A DNA stretch of 64,000 bases from NCBI GenBank assembly GCA_910585155.1, contig CAJUEC010000001.1, positions 65,948 through 129,947 of the forward strand, given 5' to 3'. This document shows positions 23,861 through 33,378 of the stretch, piece by piece. The notes under the pieces were generated by a model that saw only the letters and a program-made list of their open reading frames with translations, was not told where the DNA came from and searched no databases. A program made the translations under genes and the position numbers. Every line of letters begins with the position of its first letter. The first letter of the stretch is position 1. Source of the DNA: an uncultured Oscillospiraceae bacterium. GTDB lineage: Bacteria; Bacillota; Clostridia; Oscillospirales; Oscillospiraceae.

Positions 23861-24358
23861 ATGGCGCTGAATTATTTTCGGATCGACGACCGGCTCATCC
23901 ACGGACAGATTGTGACCGCGTGGTGCAGCCACTGGAAGATTAAAGAGATTGTCGCCATTGACGGCGCGCTGGCCGGCAACCCCATGCTCCAGTCCATCAT
24001 GCTCATGGGCGTACCCAAGCAGTACAAGTCCCGGGTGGTGACCATGGCCCAGGCCAAGGAGCTGTTTGCCCAGCCCGCCGACGGCAACCGGCTGTTCATC
24101 ACCCGGCTCCCCCAGGACCTGACGCAGCTGCGGGAGGAGCTCAAGCAGTGCGAGCTGGTGGTGATCGGCAATGCGGCCAAGCGGCCGGACGCCACCCACA
24201 ACCTGACCAAGGGCGGCGGCAGCGTCTTTTTCGCCAGCGACGAGGACATCGCCCTGTTTGACGACATCGCCGCCGGCGGCGTCAAGCTGGTCTACCAGAC
24301 CATTCCCAAGTCCCCCGCCCGGGAGTGGACCGAGTTGCGCAAGAGTATCAAGCTGTGA
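23861..24358 (+). CDS. PTS mannose/fructose/sorbose-family EIIB
   Basis: The 165-residue cytoplasmic domain receives phosphate from EIIA and gives it to the sugar. FRIDDRLIHGQIVTAW near the N-terminus carries the phospho-histidine (His14). The remainder (VVTMAQAKELF, LPQDLTQLREEL) is typical of the fold. It opens an operon of IIB, IIC, IID, SIS protein and IIA. Ribosome site AAAGGGAGG. The gap to IIC (24359-24476) contains two GC-rich hairpins, one followed by AAAAAATAAGG, which may lower downstream expression. Confidence 0.93.
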   Translation: MALNYFRIDDRLIHGQIVTAWCSHWKIKEIVAIDGALAGNPMLQSIMLMGVPKQYKSRVVTMAQAKELFAQPADGNRLFITRLPQDLTQLREELKQCELVVIGNAAKRPDATHNLTKGGGSVFFASDEDIALFDDIAAGGVKLVYQTIPKSPAREWTELRKSIKL

Positions 24359-24476
24359 CCCCGCTCCACCTGCTCCGTGCTCCGGCGGCGGGAGCGCCCG
24401 CCGCAAAAAATAAGGTCCGGGCCGGCTCCCGCAGGGGCGCGCCGGCCCAAAGAAAAGAATGGGAGGAAACGAGCGC

Positions 24477-25256
24477 ATGAATATCCTGCAAGTGATCCTA
24501 ATCGCCGTGTTTATCTACCTGGGCGCGATTGGCTCCCTGGTGGGCAATACCATCGGCTGGTATTGTCTGGGCCGGCCCCTCATCGCCGCGCTGGTGGTGG
24601 GCATTATCATGGGCGATGTGTCCACCGCGATGCTGGTGGGTGTGCCCCTCCAGATCGCCTATCTGGCCAACGTCACCCCCGGCGGCGCCGTGGCATGGGA
24701 CCTGTCCTACGCCACTTACATCGGCACCGCCATGGCAATTGCCCTGAAGGGCACCGTGAGCGGTGACGCCGCTCTCATCGGTCTGGCCTTCACCGGCGCC
24801 GGCATTGGCGGCGTGGTGGGCGGCACCATGTGGAACGTGCACTACGCGCTGGACGTGTTCGTCAACCGCTGGGCCAACAAGATCGCCGAGTCCGGCGACA
24901 CCAAAAAGATGTGGATGCCCAACATGATCGGCGGCGGCGTCATCGGTTTCCTGTGCCGCTTTGTCCCCGCGGTCATCGTCCTCACCGCCATCGGCGCGGC
25001 GGGGGCCAGCGCCGGCATCGCCATCCCCGGCTGGTTCGTCACCGGCATTTCCGCCTTCGGCTCCATGATGGCCGCCCTGGGAATGGGCATTATCCTGTCC
25101 TTCCTGGTGAAAAAGGGCGTCCACTGGGCCATCTTCATGGCGGGCTTTGTTCTGGTCACCTATTTCGGGCTGAGCACCATGGCTGTGGCCGTTATCGCCG
25201 CCATCGTCGCCGTGATCTACTACGCCATTCTGTCCCAGAGAGAGGAGGAGTGCTGA
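24477..25256 (+). CDS. PTS mannose-family EIIC
   Basis: This is the membrane channel half of the transporter. The 259-residue protein has about eight helices with the family opening LQVILIAVFIYLGAIGSLVG, GIIMGDVSTAMLVGVPLQIAYL and the Gly-rich GAGIGGVVGGTMWNV. The start at 24477 was chosen because GGGAGGAAACG precedes it. IID begins one base after its stop, a coupled arrangement normal for IIC-IID pairs. Confidence 0.93.
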   Translation: MNILQVILIAVFIYLGAIGSLVGNTIGWYCLGRPLIAALVVGIIMGDVSTAMLVGVPLQIAYLANVTPGGAVAWDLSYATYIGTAMAIALKGTVSGDAALIGLAFTGAGIGGVVGGTMWNVHYALDVFVNRWANKIAESGDTKKMWMPNMIGGGVIGFLCRFVPAVIVLTAIGAAGASAGIAIPGWFVTGISAFGSMMAALGMGIILSFLVKKGVHWAIFMAGFVLVTYFGLSTMAVAVIAAIVAVIYYAILSQREEEC

Positions 25257-25257
25257 G

Positions 25258-26136
25258 ATGAAATCCGTGAGCAAAAAGACGCTGAATAAATCTTTTCTGA
25301 ACTGGTTTTTCTGGAACGGCTGCTCGCAGCAGGCGGAGAGTATGCTGGGTATGGCGTTCGGCCAGTCCATGGCCCCTGTGATTGAGGAGCTGTACGACAC
25401 CAAAGAGGACCGCGCCGCCGCCCTCCAGCGCCACATCACCCTGTTCAACACTGAGTCCCAGGTGGGCTCCATCTGCAACGGCATCGCCATCGGCATGGAG
25501 GAGCAGCTGGCCAACGGCAACGGCTCCGCCGAGGCCATCCAGGAGGCCAAGGTGGCCCTCATCGGCCCCACCTCCGCCATCGGCGACTCCCTGTGGGTGG
25601 CCACCATCATTCCCCTGCTGCTGACCATCTGCCTGTCCATCTCCAACGCCCTGCCCAACGCCGCCTGGATTGGCGCCGTCGTCTACATGATCGTCTATCC
25701 CCTGGGCACCTACCTGCTCAGCCGGAAGCTGTTCAACCTGGGCTACAAGGCCGGCCTGGAGGGCGTGCAGCGCTTCATGGCCTCCGGACAGCTGAACCGC
25801 ATCATGCAGGCAATCACCGTGCTGGGCCTGATCGTGGTGGGCGCGCTCACCGCCAGCTTTGTCACCTGCACCCTGAACATCGACATCAAGACCGTGACCC
25901 AGGTCTTTGACGAGGCCTCCGGCTCCTATGTGGAGGGTATGATTTCCGTGTTCAACCTGGACAATCTGCTCAACAGCGTGTTCCCCAAGATCGTCCCCCT
26001 GGCCCTCACCCTGGGTGTGTACCGCCTGTACACCAAGAAGAACTGGTCACCCCTGGCCATTATGGGCGTGATTCTGGTGCTGGCGGCGGTGCTTACAGCC
26101 ATCGGCTTTATCCCCGTGATCGGCGCATTGGCGTAA
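25258..26136 (+). CDS. PTS mannose-family EIID
   Basis: The 292-residue partner of IIC has the signatures FLNWFFWNGCSQQAESMLG, HITLFNTESQVGSICNGIAIG, IGPTSAIGDSLWV and a C-terminal hydrophobic helix. The length is normal for the family. It is coupled to IIC and followed after 35 bases by a SIS-domain gene with GGAG upstream. Confidence 0.93.
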   Translation: MKSVSKKTLNKSFLNWFFWNGCSQQAESMLGMAFGQSMAPVIEELYDTKEDRAAALQRHITLFNTESQVGSICNGIAIGMEEQLANGNGSAEAIQEAKVALIGPTSAIGDSLWVATIIPLLLTICLSISNALPNAAWIGAVVYMIVYPLGTYLLSRKLFNLGYKAGLEGVQRFMASGQLNRIMQAITVLGLIVVGALTASFVTCTLNIDIKTVTQVFDEASGSYVEGMISVFNLDNLLNSVFPKIVPLALTLGVYRLYTKKNWSPLAIMGVILVLAAVLTAIGFIPVIGALA

Positions 26137-26171
26137 AGATATCACAATTTTAATTCAAAGGAGTAATTGCA

Positions 26172-26933
26172 ATGGCTCAGCTTGAGTATTTAACCAAAAT
26201 TATGCAGGTTATGGAAAAGATCGACAAGGAGCAGACCCAGAACATCCAGGCCGCGGCCGACTTGTGCGCCGCCGCCATCCACTCCGGCAAGCTGGTCCAC
26301 CTGTTTGGCAGCGGCCACAGCGTGCTGCCCGTCCAGGACGTGTTCCCCCGCTACGGCGGCGTGGTGGGCTGGCACCCGGTGATGGACCCCCGGCTGATGT
26401 GGAACAACGTCATCGGCCCCGGCGGCGCCCGGGAGCTGCTGTGGATTGAGCGGCAGGAGGGCTACATCGCCAACTTCCTCCAGAGCTACAACCTCCAGGA
26501 GGGGGAGGTGATGATCGTGTTCTCCCACGGCGGGCTGAACGCCGCCCCCATTGAGGCGGCCATGTACGCCCGGGAGCGGGGGCTGAAGGTCATCGCCATC
26601 ACCAGCGGCGAGAACTATCAGAAGGCCGCCGCCGTCCACTCCTCCGGCAACAAGCTGGGCGATGTGGCGGACATCCTCATTGACAACTGCTGCCCCCTGG
26701 AGGACGCGCTGGTGGCCATCCCCGGCTACCACCAGAAGGTGGGGGCCTCCTCCACCGTGGCGGTGATCACCATCGCCCAGTCCATCGCCTCCGAGACCGC
26801 CCTCCGGCTGGAGAAGCTGGGCCACAAGATGTACATCTTTGTGTCCCCCAACGTCACCGAGGTGCCCAAGGAGTATATGCACGAGGTGTACGCTGACTAC
26901 CGCCAGCTGGTTTTCAAAAACTCCAACATGTAA
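26172..26933 (+). CDS. SIS-domain sugar isomerase-like protein (UPF0309 type)
   Basis: The 253-residue protein has a sugar-isomerase fold: VHLFGSGHSVLPVQDVFPR, EGEVMIVFSHGGLNAAPIE, GLKVIAITSGENYQ and a helix with QKVGASSTVAVITIAQSI. Proteins of this kind bind or isomerise phosphosugars. Its place between IID and IIA suggests that it processes the imported sugar phosphate, perhaps an amino-sugar or a modified hexose. No aldolase, kinase or deaminase partner lies in the operon, so the step is not defined. Confidence 0.82.
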   Translation: MAQLEYLTKIMQVMEKIDKEQTQNIQAAADLCAAAIHSGKLVHLFGSGHSVLPVQDVFPRYGGVVGWHPVMDPRLMWNNVIGPGGARELLWIERQEGYIANFLQSYNLQEGEVMIVFSHGGLNAAPIEAAMYARERGLKVIAITSGENYQKAAAVHSSGNKLGDVADILIDNCCPLEDALVAIPGYHQKVGASSTVAVITIAQSIASETALRLEKLGHKMYIFVSPNVTEVPKEYMHEVYADYRQLVFKNSNM

Positions 26934-26940
26934 GCACCCG

Positions 26941-26979
26941 CCCCGGGAGAGAGCCCTCTGGGCCTCTCCCGGGGCTTTT
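26941..26979 (+). terminator. Hairpin between the SIS gene and EIIA
   Basis: CCCCGGGAGAG pairs with CTCTCCCGGGG, followed by CTTTTG. The short T-run suggests a leaky terminator or processing site inside the operon. Confidence 0.6.
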
Positions 26980-27007
26980 GCCATTGCGCAGAGAGGAGCA
27001 GATCATC

Positions 27008-27397
27008 ATGTCAAAAGTGATTGTCACAGGCCACGGCGGCTACGGCACCGCCATGAAGCGCAACCTGGGAATGCTGGTGGGTGAGATGGCCGGCTTCTAT
27101 TTCGTGGATTTCAACGAAAACGACTCCCTGGACGACCTGCAAAAAAAGCTGGGCGAGGTGCTGGGCGGCCTGCCCGGGGAGGACATCCTGTTCGCCTGCG
27201 ATCTGACGGGGGGCTCCCCCTTCCGCACGGCGGCCATGATGTGCATGGAGCACCCCCGGTGGGCGGTGGTGGCCGGGGTGAACACCTCGGCTTACTCCGA
27301 GATGTCCTTCAACCTGGAGCTGCCCCCGGCGGAGCTGGCCAAGCTGGCCTGCGACGTGGCCAGGGAGACCATTATGATGTTCCCCGCCCAGGAGTAG
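27008..27397 (+). CDS. PTS mannose-family EIIA
   Basis: The 129-residue protein passes phosphate from HPr to IIB. The active histidine lies in VIVTGHGGYGTAM (His9). DILFACDLTGGSPFRTAA is the conserved second motif of the family. The start at 27008 was chosen because AGAGAGGAG lies ahead. It is a free-standing IIA, separated from the other components by the SIS gene and a hairpin. Confidence 0.92.
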   Translation: MSKVIVTGHGGYGTAMKRNLGMLVGEMAGFYFVDFNENDSLDDLQKKLGEVLGGLPGEDILFACDLTGGSPFRTAAMMCMEHPRWAVVAGVNTSAYSEMSFNLELPPAELAKLACDVARETIMMFPAQE

Positions 27398-27450
27398 GGC
27401 TGGGGCCTGAGCGGAGGGCCCGGCCTGTTTTGGAATGCGCAGGAAAAAAC

Positions 27451-27479
27451 TTGCAAAATGCGGCGTATAAGGGTATGAT
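27451..27479 (+). promoter_or_regulatory. Promoter of the RpiR regulator gene
   Basis: TTGCAA (27451-27456), 17-base spacer, TATGAT (27474-27479). Confidence 0.55.
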
Positions 27480-27614
27480 AAAGAAAGCGCTGGAGGGCCG
27501 CGTGGCCCTGGAGCGCCGTTAGGAGGAGGTCGCGGGCAGGACACATGCGCTGGAGAGGGGGCCGGGGATCCGGCTGGGACGCCCTCCCGGGCGCACGGGC
27601 TATGGAGGGCCGAC

Positions 27615-28472
27615 ATGGGAAATATTCTGATTCAAATGGCGGAGATCAAGGACCTATCCCCCTCTGAACGTCACGTGGTGGAGTACATCCTGGAGCACTA
27701 CCAGGATGCCTGCGGCATGGGCATTGTGGAGCTGGGGGAGAAGACCTTCACCTCCACCACCACGGTGAAGCGGCTGTGCCGGAAGCTGGGGGTGGACAGC
27801 TACACCGATTTTCGGATGCTGCTCTCCGCGGCCCAGGACGGCTACACCCGCCAGGACCGGCGCGGCGGCGACCAGGCCCCGGTGAGCCGGTACGACTCGG
27901 TGGCCGAGGTGCTGGAGAAGGTGTCCCAGCAGAACGCCTCCTCCATTCTGGAGACCAGCCGGATCATCAATTCCGAGGTGCTGGAAAAGGTGGTGGGCCT
28001 GATGGCCCAGGCCAAGCGCATCGACTTTTACGGGGTGGGCCCCTCCCACGTGGTGGCGCTGGACGCCCAGATCAAGTGTATGCGCCTGAAGATCCCCTCC
28101 ACCGCCTTCAGTGACCGGGTTTCCATGCTCACCAGCGCCAGGGCCTATACGGAGGGGGTGCTGGCCTTCCTCATCTCCTACACCGGGGAGACGGACGACA
28201 TTTTGGAGGTGGCTCACGTGCTGCGCAACCTCCGGGTGCCCACGGTGGCCCTCACCTCGTCGGGGGGGAACGCGCTGTCCAGCATCTGCGCCCACAACCT
28301 CTACGTGGACGCCAGCGAGAGCTGGGACCGGCTGGGTGGCATGTCCAGCCGCATCTCCACGCTGAATGTGATCGACGCGCTGTTCACCGCCCTGCTCAAC
28401 ACCAGCTACGACCGCTATATCCGAAACATGGTGGACACCTGCTGCAACAACCGCAAAAACGGACGGAGATAA
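27615..28472 (+). CDS. MurR/RpiR-family transcriptional regulator
   Basis: The 285-residue protein has an N-terminal HTH (residues 1-80; LGEKTFTSTTTVKRLCRKLGV) and a C-terminal SIS domain that senses a phosphosugar (RIDFYGVGPSHVVALDAQIK, FLISYTGETDDILEVAH, VALTSSGGNALSSI). It follows the mannose-family PTS with its own promoter and has the same sugar-phosphate fold as the SIS protein in the operon. It is the likely local regulator, responding to the transported product. Confidence 0.9.
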   Translation: MGNILIQMAEIKDLSPSERHVVEYILEHYQDACGMGIVELGEKTFTSTTTVKRLCRKLGVDSYTDFRMLLSAAQDGYTRQDRRGGDQAPVSRYDSVAEVLEKVSQQNASSILETSRIINSEVLEKVVGLMAQAKRIDFYGVGPSHVVALDAQIKCMRLKIPSTAFSDRVSMLTSARAYTEGVLAFLISYTGETDDILEVAHVLRNLRVPTVALTSSGGNALSSICAHNLYVDASESWDRLGGMSSRISTLNVIDALFTALLNTSYDRYIRNMVDTCCNNRKNGRR

Positions 28473-28499
28473 AAGCCTGCGTTTATGCAGCCTTTCACC

Positions 28500-28535
28500 C
28501 AGGAGCGCCGGACACTGCCCGGCGCTCCCTCTTTT
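28500..28535 (+). terminator. Terminator after the RpiR gene
   Basis: AGGAGCGCCGG - ACACTGC - CCGGCGCTCCCT followed by CTTTTG. Confidence 0.75.
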
Positions 28536-28556
28536 GCGGCATCCGCCTCGCCGGTA

Positions 28557-28585
28557 TTGACACGCTGGAATTTCTGCACTATAAT
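28557..28585 (+). promoter_or_regulatory. Consensus promoter of the surface protein gene
   Basis: TTGACA (28557-28562), exactly 17 bases, TATAAT (28580-28585). Both boxes match the consensus perfectly, the only such case in the window, so strong expression is expected. Confidence 0.9.
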
Positions 28586-28650
28586 GGTCTTGTTCTTACA
28601 CGATAAAGAGCGAGAGCAGCTGTTGAAATTCTAACCGGGGGGAAGCCACC

Positions 28651-31600
28651 ATGAAAAGACGGATCGTATCGGCGGGATTGGCGCTGTGTCTGGCGCTGGC
28701 CCTGCTGCCCACGGGGGCGTGGGCGGCGGATGAGACCGGGACCTGGGGAGATCTGACCTGGAGCTACAACGGGACCACAGGCCTGCTGACCATTTCGGGC
28801 AGCGGGGTCATTCCCGACGCGGACGTGGAGCAACCGCCATATCCATACAACATAAAAAGCGTGGTCATCGGCAGCGGGGTCACCGGAATCGGACAGGGGG
28901 CGTTTTTCAGTTGCAACAGCCTCACCAGCGTCACCATTCCGGACAGCGTTACCTTCATTGGAGATGACGCGTTTTTTGGTTGCGGCAGTCTCACCGGCGT
29001 CACCATTCCGGACAGCGTCGCTTCCATTGGAGATGAGGCGTTTTACGATTGCGACAAGCTGACCAGCGTCACCTTTTCCGGCGATGTGGGTTCCATTGGG
29101 AGCGAGGCGTTCAGTTTCTGCGACAAGCTGACCAGCATCAACTTTCAGGGAAGCGTGGACGCCATCGAGAAAAGCGCGTTTGAGGGGTGCGGCGCGTTGA
29201 CCGATGTCACCTTTTCCAAAAATGTGGGCACCATTGGGGAGGGTGTGTTTGATTCTTGCCGGGCATTGAAGAGCGTTGCCTTTCTCGGCGATGTGGGCTC
29301 CATCGGGAGCAGGGTGTTTGGTTACTATAATAATGTGCTAGTCAGCATTACCTTTCATGGCAATGTGGGTTCCATTGGGAGCGAAGCGTTTAGCGATTGC
29401 CGTGTACTGACCAGCGTCACCTTTTCCGGGGAAGTGGATACCATTGGACAGCAGGCCTTCTATAACTGCAACCTCCTGACCCGGTTTGCCCTGCCCGAGG
29501 GCCTGACCAGCCTGGGTGAAGAAGCATTCGAGGACTGCGGCGGGCTCACCGCCGTCTACCTGCCCGCCACCCTCCAGACCGTGGGCGATACCCCATTCTA
29601 TAGGTGCGAGGAACTCCGGGATGTGTACTTCGGCGGCACAGCGGAGCAGTGGGAGGCCTTAGGCGGCTCCAAGCTGCTGAACAGCATCTATGCCGAGGAG
29701 GACCCTGTGGTGCACTTCCAGGCCCAGAGCGTGTTCCCCGACACCGACGCGGGGGATCTGGACACCCTGAAGCGGCGGATTGCCGACGGGGTGGGCGCGG
29801 GGCGGACAGACATCGAGCTCACCGCCAGCATGGACCTGGGGGGCGATACCCTGACCATCCCCAAGGACTGCAATGTGGTGCTGGACCTGAAGGGCCATAC
29901 CCTCACCTCCTCCGCCTCCCCCGCCATCAATCTGCTGGGGGACCTGACCATACTGGACAGCACGGCGGCGGACGCCCCCACGGTCACCTCCGGCAGCTCG
30001 GTGACCTACTCCTCCGGCTGTTTAGAGGCCAGCGGCCAGGATGCCATCTATGTCCAGCCCGGCCGTACCTTCACCCTCCTCAGCGGCACGGTGAAGGCCA
30101 AGGGGAACGCGATCACGGTGTTTGCGGACCGAAAGGGTGACAGCATCTGGTTTGAAACCACCGCCTGGATGAAAGGCGGCTATGTGGACGCCGGAAAGGG
30201 CGCCGTTCTGCTGTCGGGCAATGGGGCCAAGACTGATATCGACGGCGGTGTGCTCCTCGGCAGGGACGCCCCCGTGATCTCCGGCGGCGAGTGGTACGCA
30301 GAGCACGGCATCAACATTTCTGTTCAGGATGCAGTGTTGATTGCCAAGAGCACTACCCCGGGCCGGCTCCCCTGCGGCATCTATCAGCCTCAGGATGGCT
30401 CTACGCGTCTCTATGGCACGGAAATATACGCAGAGGAGGGTGTAGGCGTCTTTCTGTGGCAGGGAAACCTTTGGGTTAACGATGGAAGCGGCTCAAACGG
30501 AAAGGCCACCCGCATCTATGCCGGCGGTTCAGGCAAGGGGACCGTGGGCAGCGCGGAGGTGGAGGCAGGACAGCGCATCGTTATGTTGCAGGTGGACGGA
30601 ATTCCCAGGTGGGATCTGCCTGTAGTCAATCTTTCCAGCGGCCTGCAATACCAGCAGGAGTTGGTGCCAAACGCCTATCCCCTGGACGGCTATGGGGTCT
30701 GCGTGAAGGATGGAAGATATTCCTTTGGGCCCATCTGCACCATCATCTTTGACCCCAACGGCGGTGTGGGCGGGGGAACCGCCGTCACAGGGCCCGATGG
30801 AAAAGTCACCGCCATGCCCGCCAACCCCACCCGGGAGGGCTACGTGTTCCGGGGCTGGAGCGAATCAGACAACTATGGCAGACTGGTGGATAAAAATTAC
30901 GTATTTGATGAAGACACCACCGTTTCCGCCCTGTGGACGCCGGTGGGCACCCACCTCATCTGCCTCCGTTCGAGCTCGTCTGGCGCATACTACCGCGTCA
31001 CCGACCTGAACGGGGTGATCACCGACTGGCCCAACACCAACGGCTGGTCTCTCTCCGATGGGCGGGAGTTCATCGGCTGGTTCACCGAGGACGGGACGGC
31101 GGGCACGGAGTACGCCTTTGACCACCGCTTCACGGAGGATACCATCGCCTACGCCCACTGGGGGGAGCTGGTGCGGCCCCACACCATCACCTTTGACCCC
31201 AACGGCGGCAGCGGCGCGGTGGAGACCCGCCAGACCGACATGGACGGCAGGCTGGCCGCCATGCCCGCCGGCCCCACCCGGGAGGGCTGCCATTTCAAGG
31301 GCTGGAGCCTTTCCTCCTCCTACGACATGGTGCGGGGGACGGACTATGTGTACTACCGGGACACCACCCTCTACGCCCGCTGGATTCCCAACGAGGGCTA
31401 CACCATCACCTTCTACCCCAACAACGGCGGCGGCGCCGAGGCCAGGAACACCGACATCAAGGGCAAGCTGGCCAACTGGCCCCCAGAGCCGGTGCTGACG
31501 GGCTACACCTTCGGCGGCTGGTACGCCTCCCCGCCCAACAGCGTCTACGCGGAGGCCTCCACCGTGTTCCAGCACAATACCCGCCTCTACGCCTATTGGA

Positions 31601-33270
31601 TTAAGAACGGCGGCGACCACCAGCCGGGAGACCCCAAAATCTACACCATCACCTTTAACCCCAACGGCGGCGCGATCACCGCCGGGACGGACACCGCCAC
31701 CACCAGCGGCGGCAGGCTCACCGCCCTGCCCCAGGCCGCCCGCGCGGGCTACACCTTCACGGGCTGGTACACCGCCCAGTCCGGCGGGACGGCGGTGTCC
31801 ACCGACACTGTGTTCAGCGGTGATACCACCGTCTACGCCCACTGGACCAAGGAGGGCGAGACGCCCGACCCCGCCAAGACCTATGCCATCACCTTCGATC
31901 CCAACGGGGGCGCCGGGGGCGCCACCCTGACCACCGGTACTGACGGCAGGCTGGCGGCCATGCCCGCCGACCCCACCTACGCCGGTCACACCTTCGCGGG
32001 CTGGTACACCGCCAAATCCGGCGGGACGCAGGTGTCCACCTCCACCGTGTTCGGCGGGGACACCACCGTCTACGCCCGCTGGACCAAGGAAGGCGGAGAT
32101 GAAAAGCCCGGCGAGAGCGAGAAACCCGGCGAGAGCGAGAAACCCGGCGAGAGCGAGAAACCCGGCGAGAGCGAGAAACCCGGCGAGAGCGAGAAGCCGG
32201 GTGAGAGTGAGAAACCGGGTGAGAGCGAGAAACCCGGCGAGAGCGAGAAGCCCGATCCCTCCAAATCCTATACCATCACCTTCGACCCCAACGGGGGCGC
32301 CGGGGGCGCCACCCTGACCACCGGGGAGGGCGGCAAGCTGGCGGCTCTGCCCGCCGCGCCCACCCGCGACGGCTACACCTTCAGCGGCTGGTACACCGCC
32401 AAATCCGGCGGGGTGCGGGTGTCCACCGCCACGGTGTTCAGCGGGGATACCACCGTCTACGCCCGCTGGACCAAGAGCCCGGGGGATCCGTCCTCCTACT
32501 ATCAGATTTACACCCCCGGCAGCACCTACGGCGGCAGCTTTACCGTCAGCCACAGCTCCGCCGCCCCGGGCACTCTGGTCACCGTCACCCTCAGCCCCTG
32601 GAACGATTTTGAGCTGAACCGGCTGTCGGCGGTCCGGCTGGACACCAGCTGGGAGCTGTCCTTCCTCGGGAGCTACAACGGCCAGCACACCTTCATCATG
32701 CCCGACAGCGACGTGAGCCTGGGAATCACCTTTGCCCAGCGGTATGTCTACACCGCCCCCGCCGACCCCGTCCAGCCCCAGCGGCCCGTCAACGCCAAGC
32801 CTGTCAACTGGTACTACCAAAACGGCTCCATCTACCACGTCACCGGCGGCCTGGTCCCTGCGGGCAGCGCCCTCACCCGGGATATGCTGATCTGCGTTCT
32901 CTACAACCTGGACAGCACCAGCACCGGGGACCCCACCATCTGGGCGGCGGACAACGACATCGTCCCCGACATCTTCTGGAGCGAGCTGTGGGGCGGGGAC
33001 AGGACCATCAGCCGGGAGCAGGCGGCCATGATCCTGTTCTGCTACGCCGCCCACAAGGGCTATGACACCCTCCGCTCCACCAGTCTGGCCGGCTACACCG
33101 ACTATAGGCAGATCCGACCCATCGCCCGGCCCGCCATGGCCTGGAGCCGGGCCGCCGGGCTCATCACCGGCACCACGCCCACCACCCTCTCCCCCCGGGA
33201 GACACTGACCTGCGGTCAGGCCTGCGCCATTCTCTCCCGCTTCCTCACCAACGTGGTGGGGAGATGGTAA
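28651..33270 (+). CDS. Giant LRR / InlB-repeat / SLH surface protein
   Basis: The 1539-residue secreted protein has a signal peptide (1-25, ending GAWA). Residues 60-330 are BspA-type leucine-rich repeats, about 23 residues each, with LTSVTIPDSV and IGDEAF wording. Residues 360-680 look like a beta-helix. Residues 690-1280 hold six or seven InlB B-repeats (TITFDPNGG to VYARW). Between two of these lies a run of eight EKPGES hexamers (DNA 32104-32247). The last 170 residues contain SLH-type segments (MAWSRAAGLITGTT, LTCGQACAILSRFL) for binding the wall. This pattern fits host- or matrix-binding adhesins; the ligand is unknown. The LRR part has lower GC than the rest. Confidence 0.88.
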   Translation: MKRRIVSAGLALCLALALLPTGAWAADETGTWGDLTWSYNGTTGLLTISGSGVIPDADVEQPPYPYNIKSVVIGSGVTGIGQGAFFSCNSLTSVTIPDSVTFIGDDAFFGCGSLTGVTIPDSVASIGDEAFYDCDKLTSVTFSGDVGSIGSEAFSFCDKLTSINFQGSVDAIEKSAFEGCGALTDVTFSKNVGTIGEGVFDSCRALKSVAFLGDVGSIGSRVFGYYNNVLVSITFHGNVGSIGSEAFSDCRVLTSVTFSGEVDTIGQQAFYNCNLLTRFALPEGLTSLGEEAFEDCGGLTAVYLPATLQTVGDTPFYRCEELRDVYFGGTAEQWEALGGSKLLNSIYAEEDPVVHFQAQSVFPDTDAGDLDTLKRRIADGVGAGRTDIELTASMDLGGDTLTIPKDCNVVLDLKGHTLTSSASPAINLLGDLTILDSTAADAPTVTSGSSVTYSSGCLEASGQDAIYVQPGRTFTLLSGTVKAKGNAITVFADRKGDSIWFETTAWMKGGYVDAGKGAVLLSGNGAKTDIDGGVLLGRDAPVISGGEWYAEHGINISVQDAVLIAKSTTPGRLPCGIYQPQDGSTRLYGTEIYAEEGVGVFLWQGNLWVNDGSGSNGKATRIYAGGSGKGTVGSAEVEAGQRIVMLQVDGIPRWDLPVVNLSSGLQYQQELVPNAYPLDGYGVCVKDGRYSFGPICTIIFDPNGGVGGGTAVTGPDGKVTAMPANPTREGYVFRGWSESDNYGRLVDKNYVFDEDTTVSALWTPVGTHLICLRSSSSGAYYRVTDLNGVITDWPNTNGWSLSDGREFIGWFTEDGTAGTEYAFDHRFTEDTIAYAHWGELVRPHTITFDPNGGSGAVETRQTDMDGRLAAMPAGPTREGCHFKGWSLSSSYDMVRGTDYVYYRDTTLYARWIPNEGYTITFYPNNGGGAEARNTDIKGKLANWPPEPVLTGYTFGGWYASPPNSVYAEASTVFQHNTRLYAYWIKNGGDHQPGDPKIYTITFNPNGGAITAGTDTATTSGGRLTALPQAARAGYTFTGWYTAQSGGTAVSTDTVFSGDTTVYAHWTKEGETPDPAKTYAITFDPNGGAGGATLTTGTDGRLAAMPADPTYAGHTFAGWYTAKSGGTQVSTSTVFGGDTTVYARWTKEGGDEKPGESEKPGESEKPGESEKPGESEKPGESEKPGESEKPGESEKPGESEKPDPSKSYTITFDPNGGAGGATLTTGEGGKLAALPAAPTRDGYTFSGWYTAKSGGVRVSTATVFSGDTTVYARWTKSPGDPSSYYQIYTPGSTYGGSFTVSHSSAAPGTLVTVTLSPWNDFELNRLSAVRLDTSWELSFLGSYNGQHTFIMPDSDVSLGITFAQRYVYTAPADPVQPQRPVNAKPVNWYYQNGSIYHVTGGLVPAGSALTRDMLICVLYNLDSTSTGDPTIWAADNDIVPDIFWSELWGGDRTISREQAAMILFCYAAHKGYDTLRSTSLAGYTDYRQIRPIARPAMAWSRAAGLITGTTPTTLSPRETLTCGQACAILSRFLTNVVGRW
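32104..32247 (+). repeat. 18-bp tandem repeat coding for EKPGES
   Basis: Eight in-frame copies of GAGAAACCCGGCGAGAGC with minor third-base changes. Units keep the frame, so slippage would lengthen or shorten the linker by six residues without loss of function. Confidence 0.9.
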
Positions 33271-33294
33271 AAGGCCCCAAGTTATCTGTCCTCT

Positions 33295-33325
33295 GCGGCC
33301 CGGAGAAAACTCCGGGCCGCTTTTT
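33295..33325 (+). terminator. Terminator after the surface protein gene
   Basis: GCGGCCCGGAG - AAAA - CTCCGGGCCGC followed by TTTTT. Confidence 0.92.
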
Positions 33326-33349
33326 GCCTGTCCGCCCGGGGAGCAGTCC

Positions 33350-33378
33350 TTGCGTTTTTTCAAAAAGCAGGATATAAT
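33350..33378 (+). promoter_or_regulatory. Promoter of the metallo-hydrolase gene
   Basis: TTGCGT, 17-base spacer, TATAAT (33373-33378). Confidence 0.7.

Noticed and set aside
32104..32247. Regular short repeats that could suggest a CRISPR array
   Set aside because: The units are contiguous 18-bp repeats without spacers and code in frame for a peptide linker; no cas genes are present.
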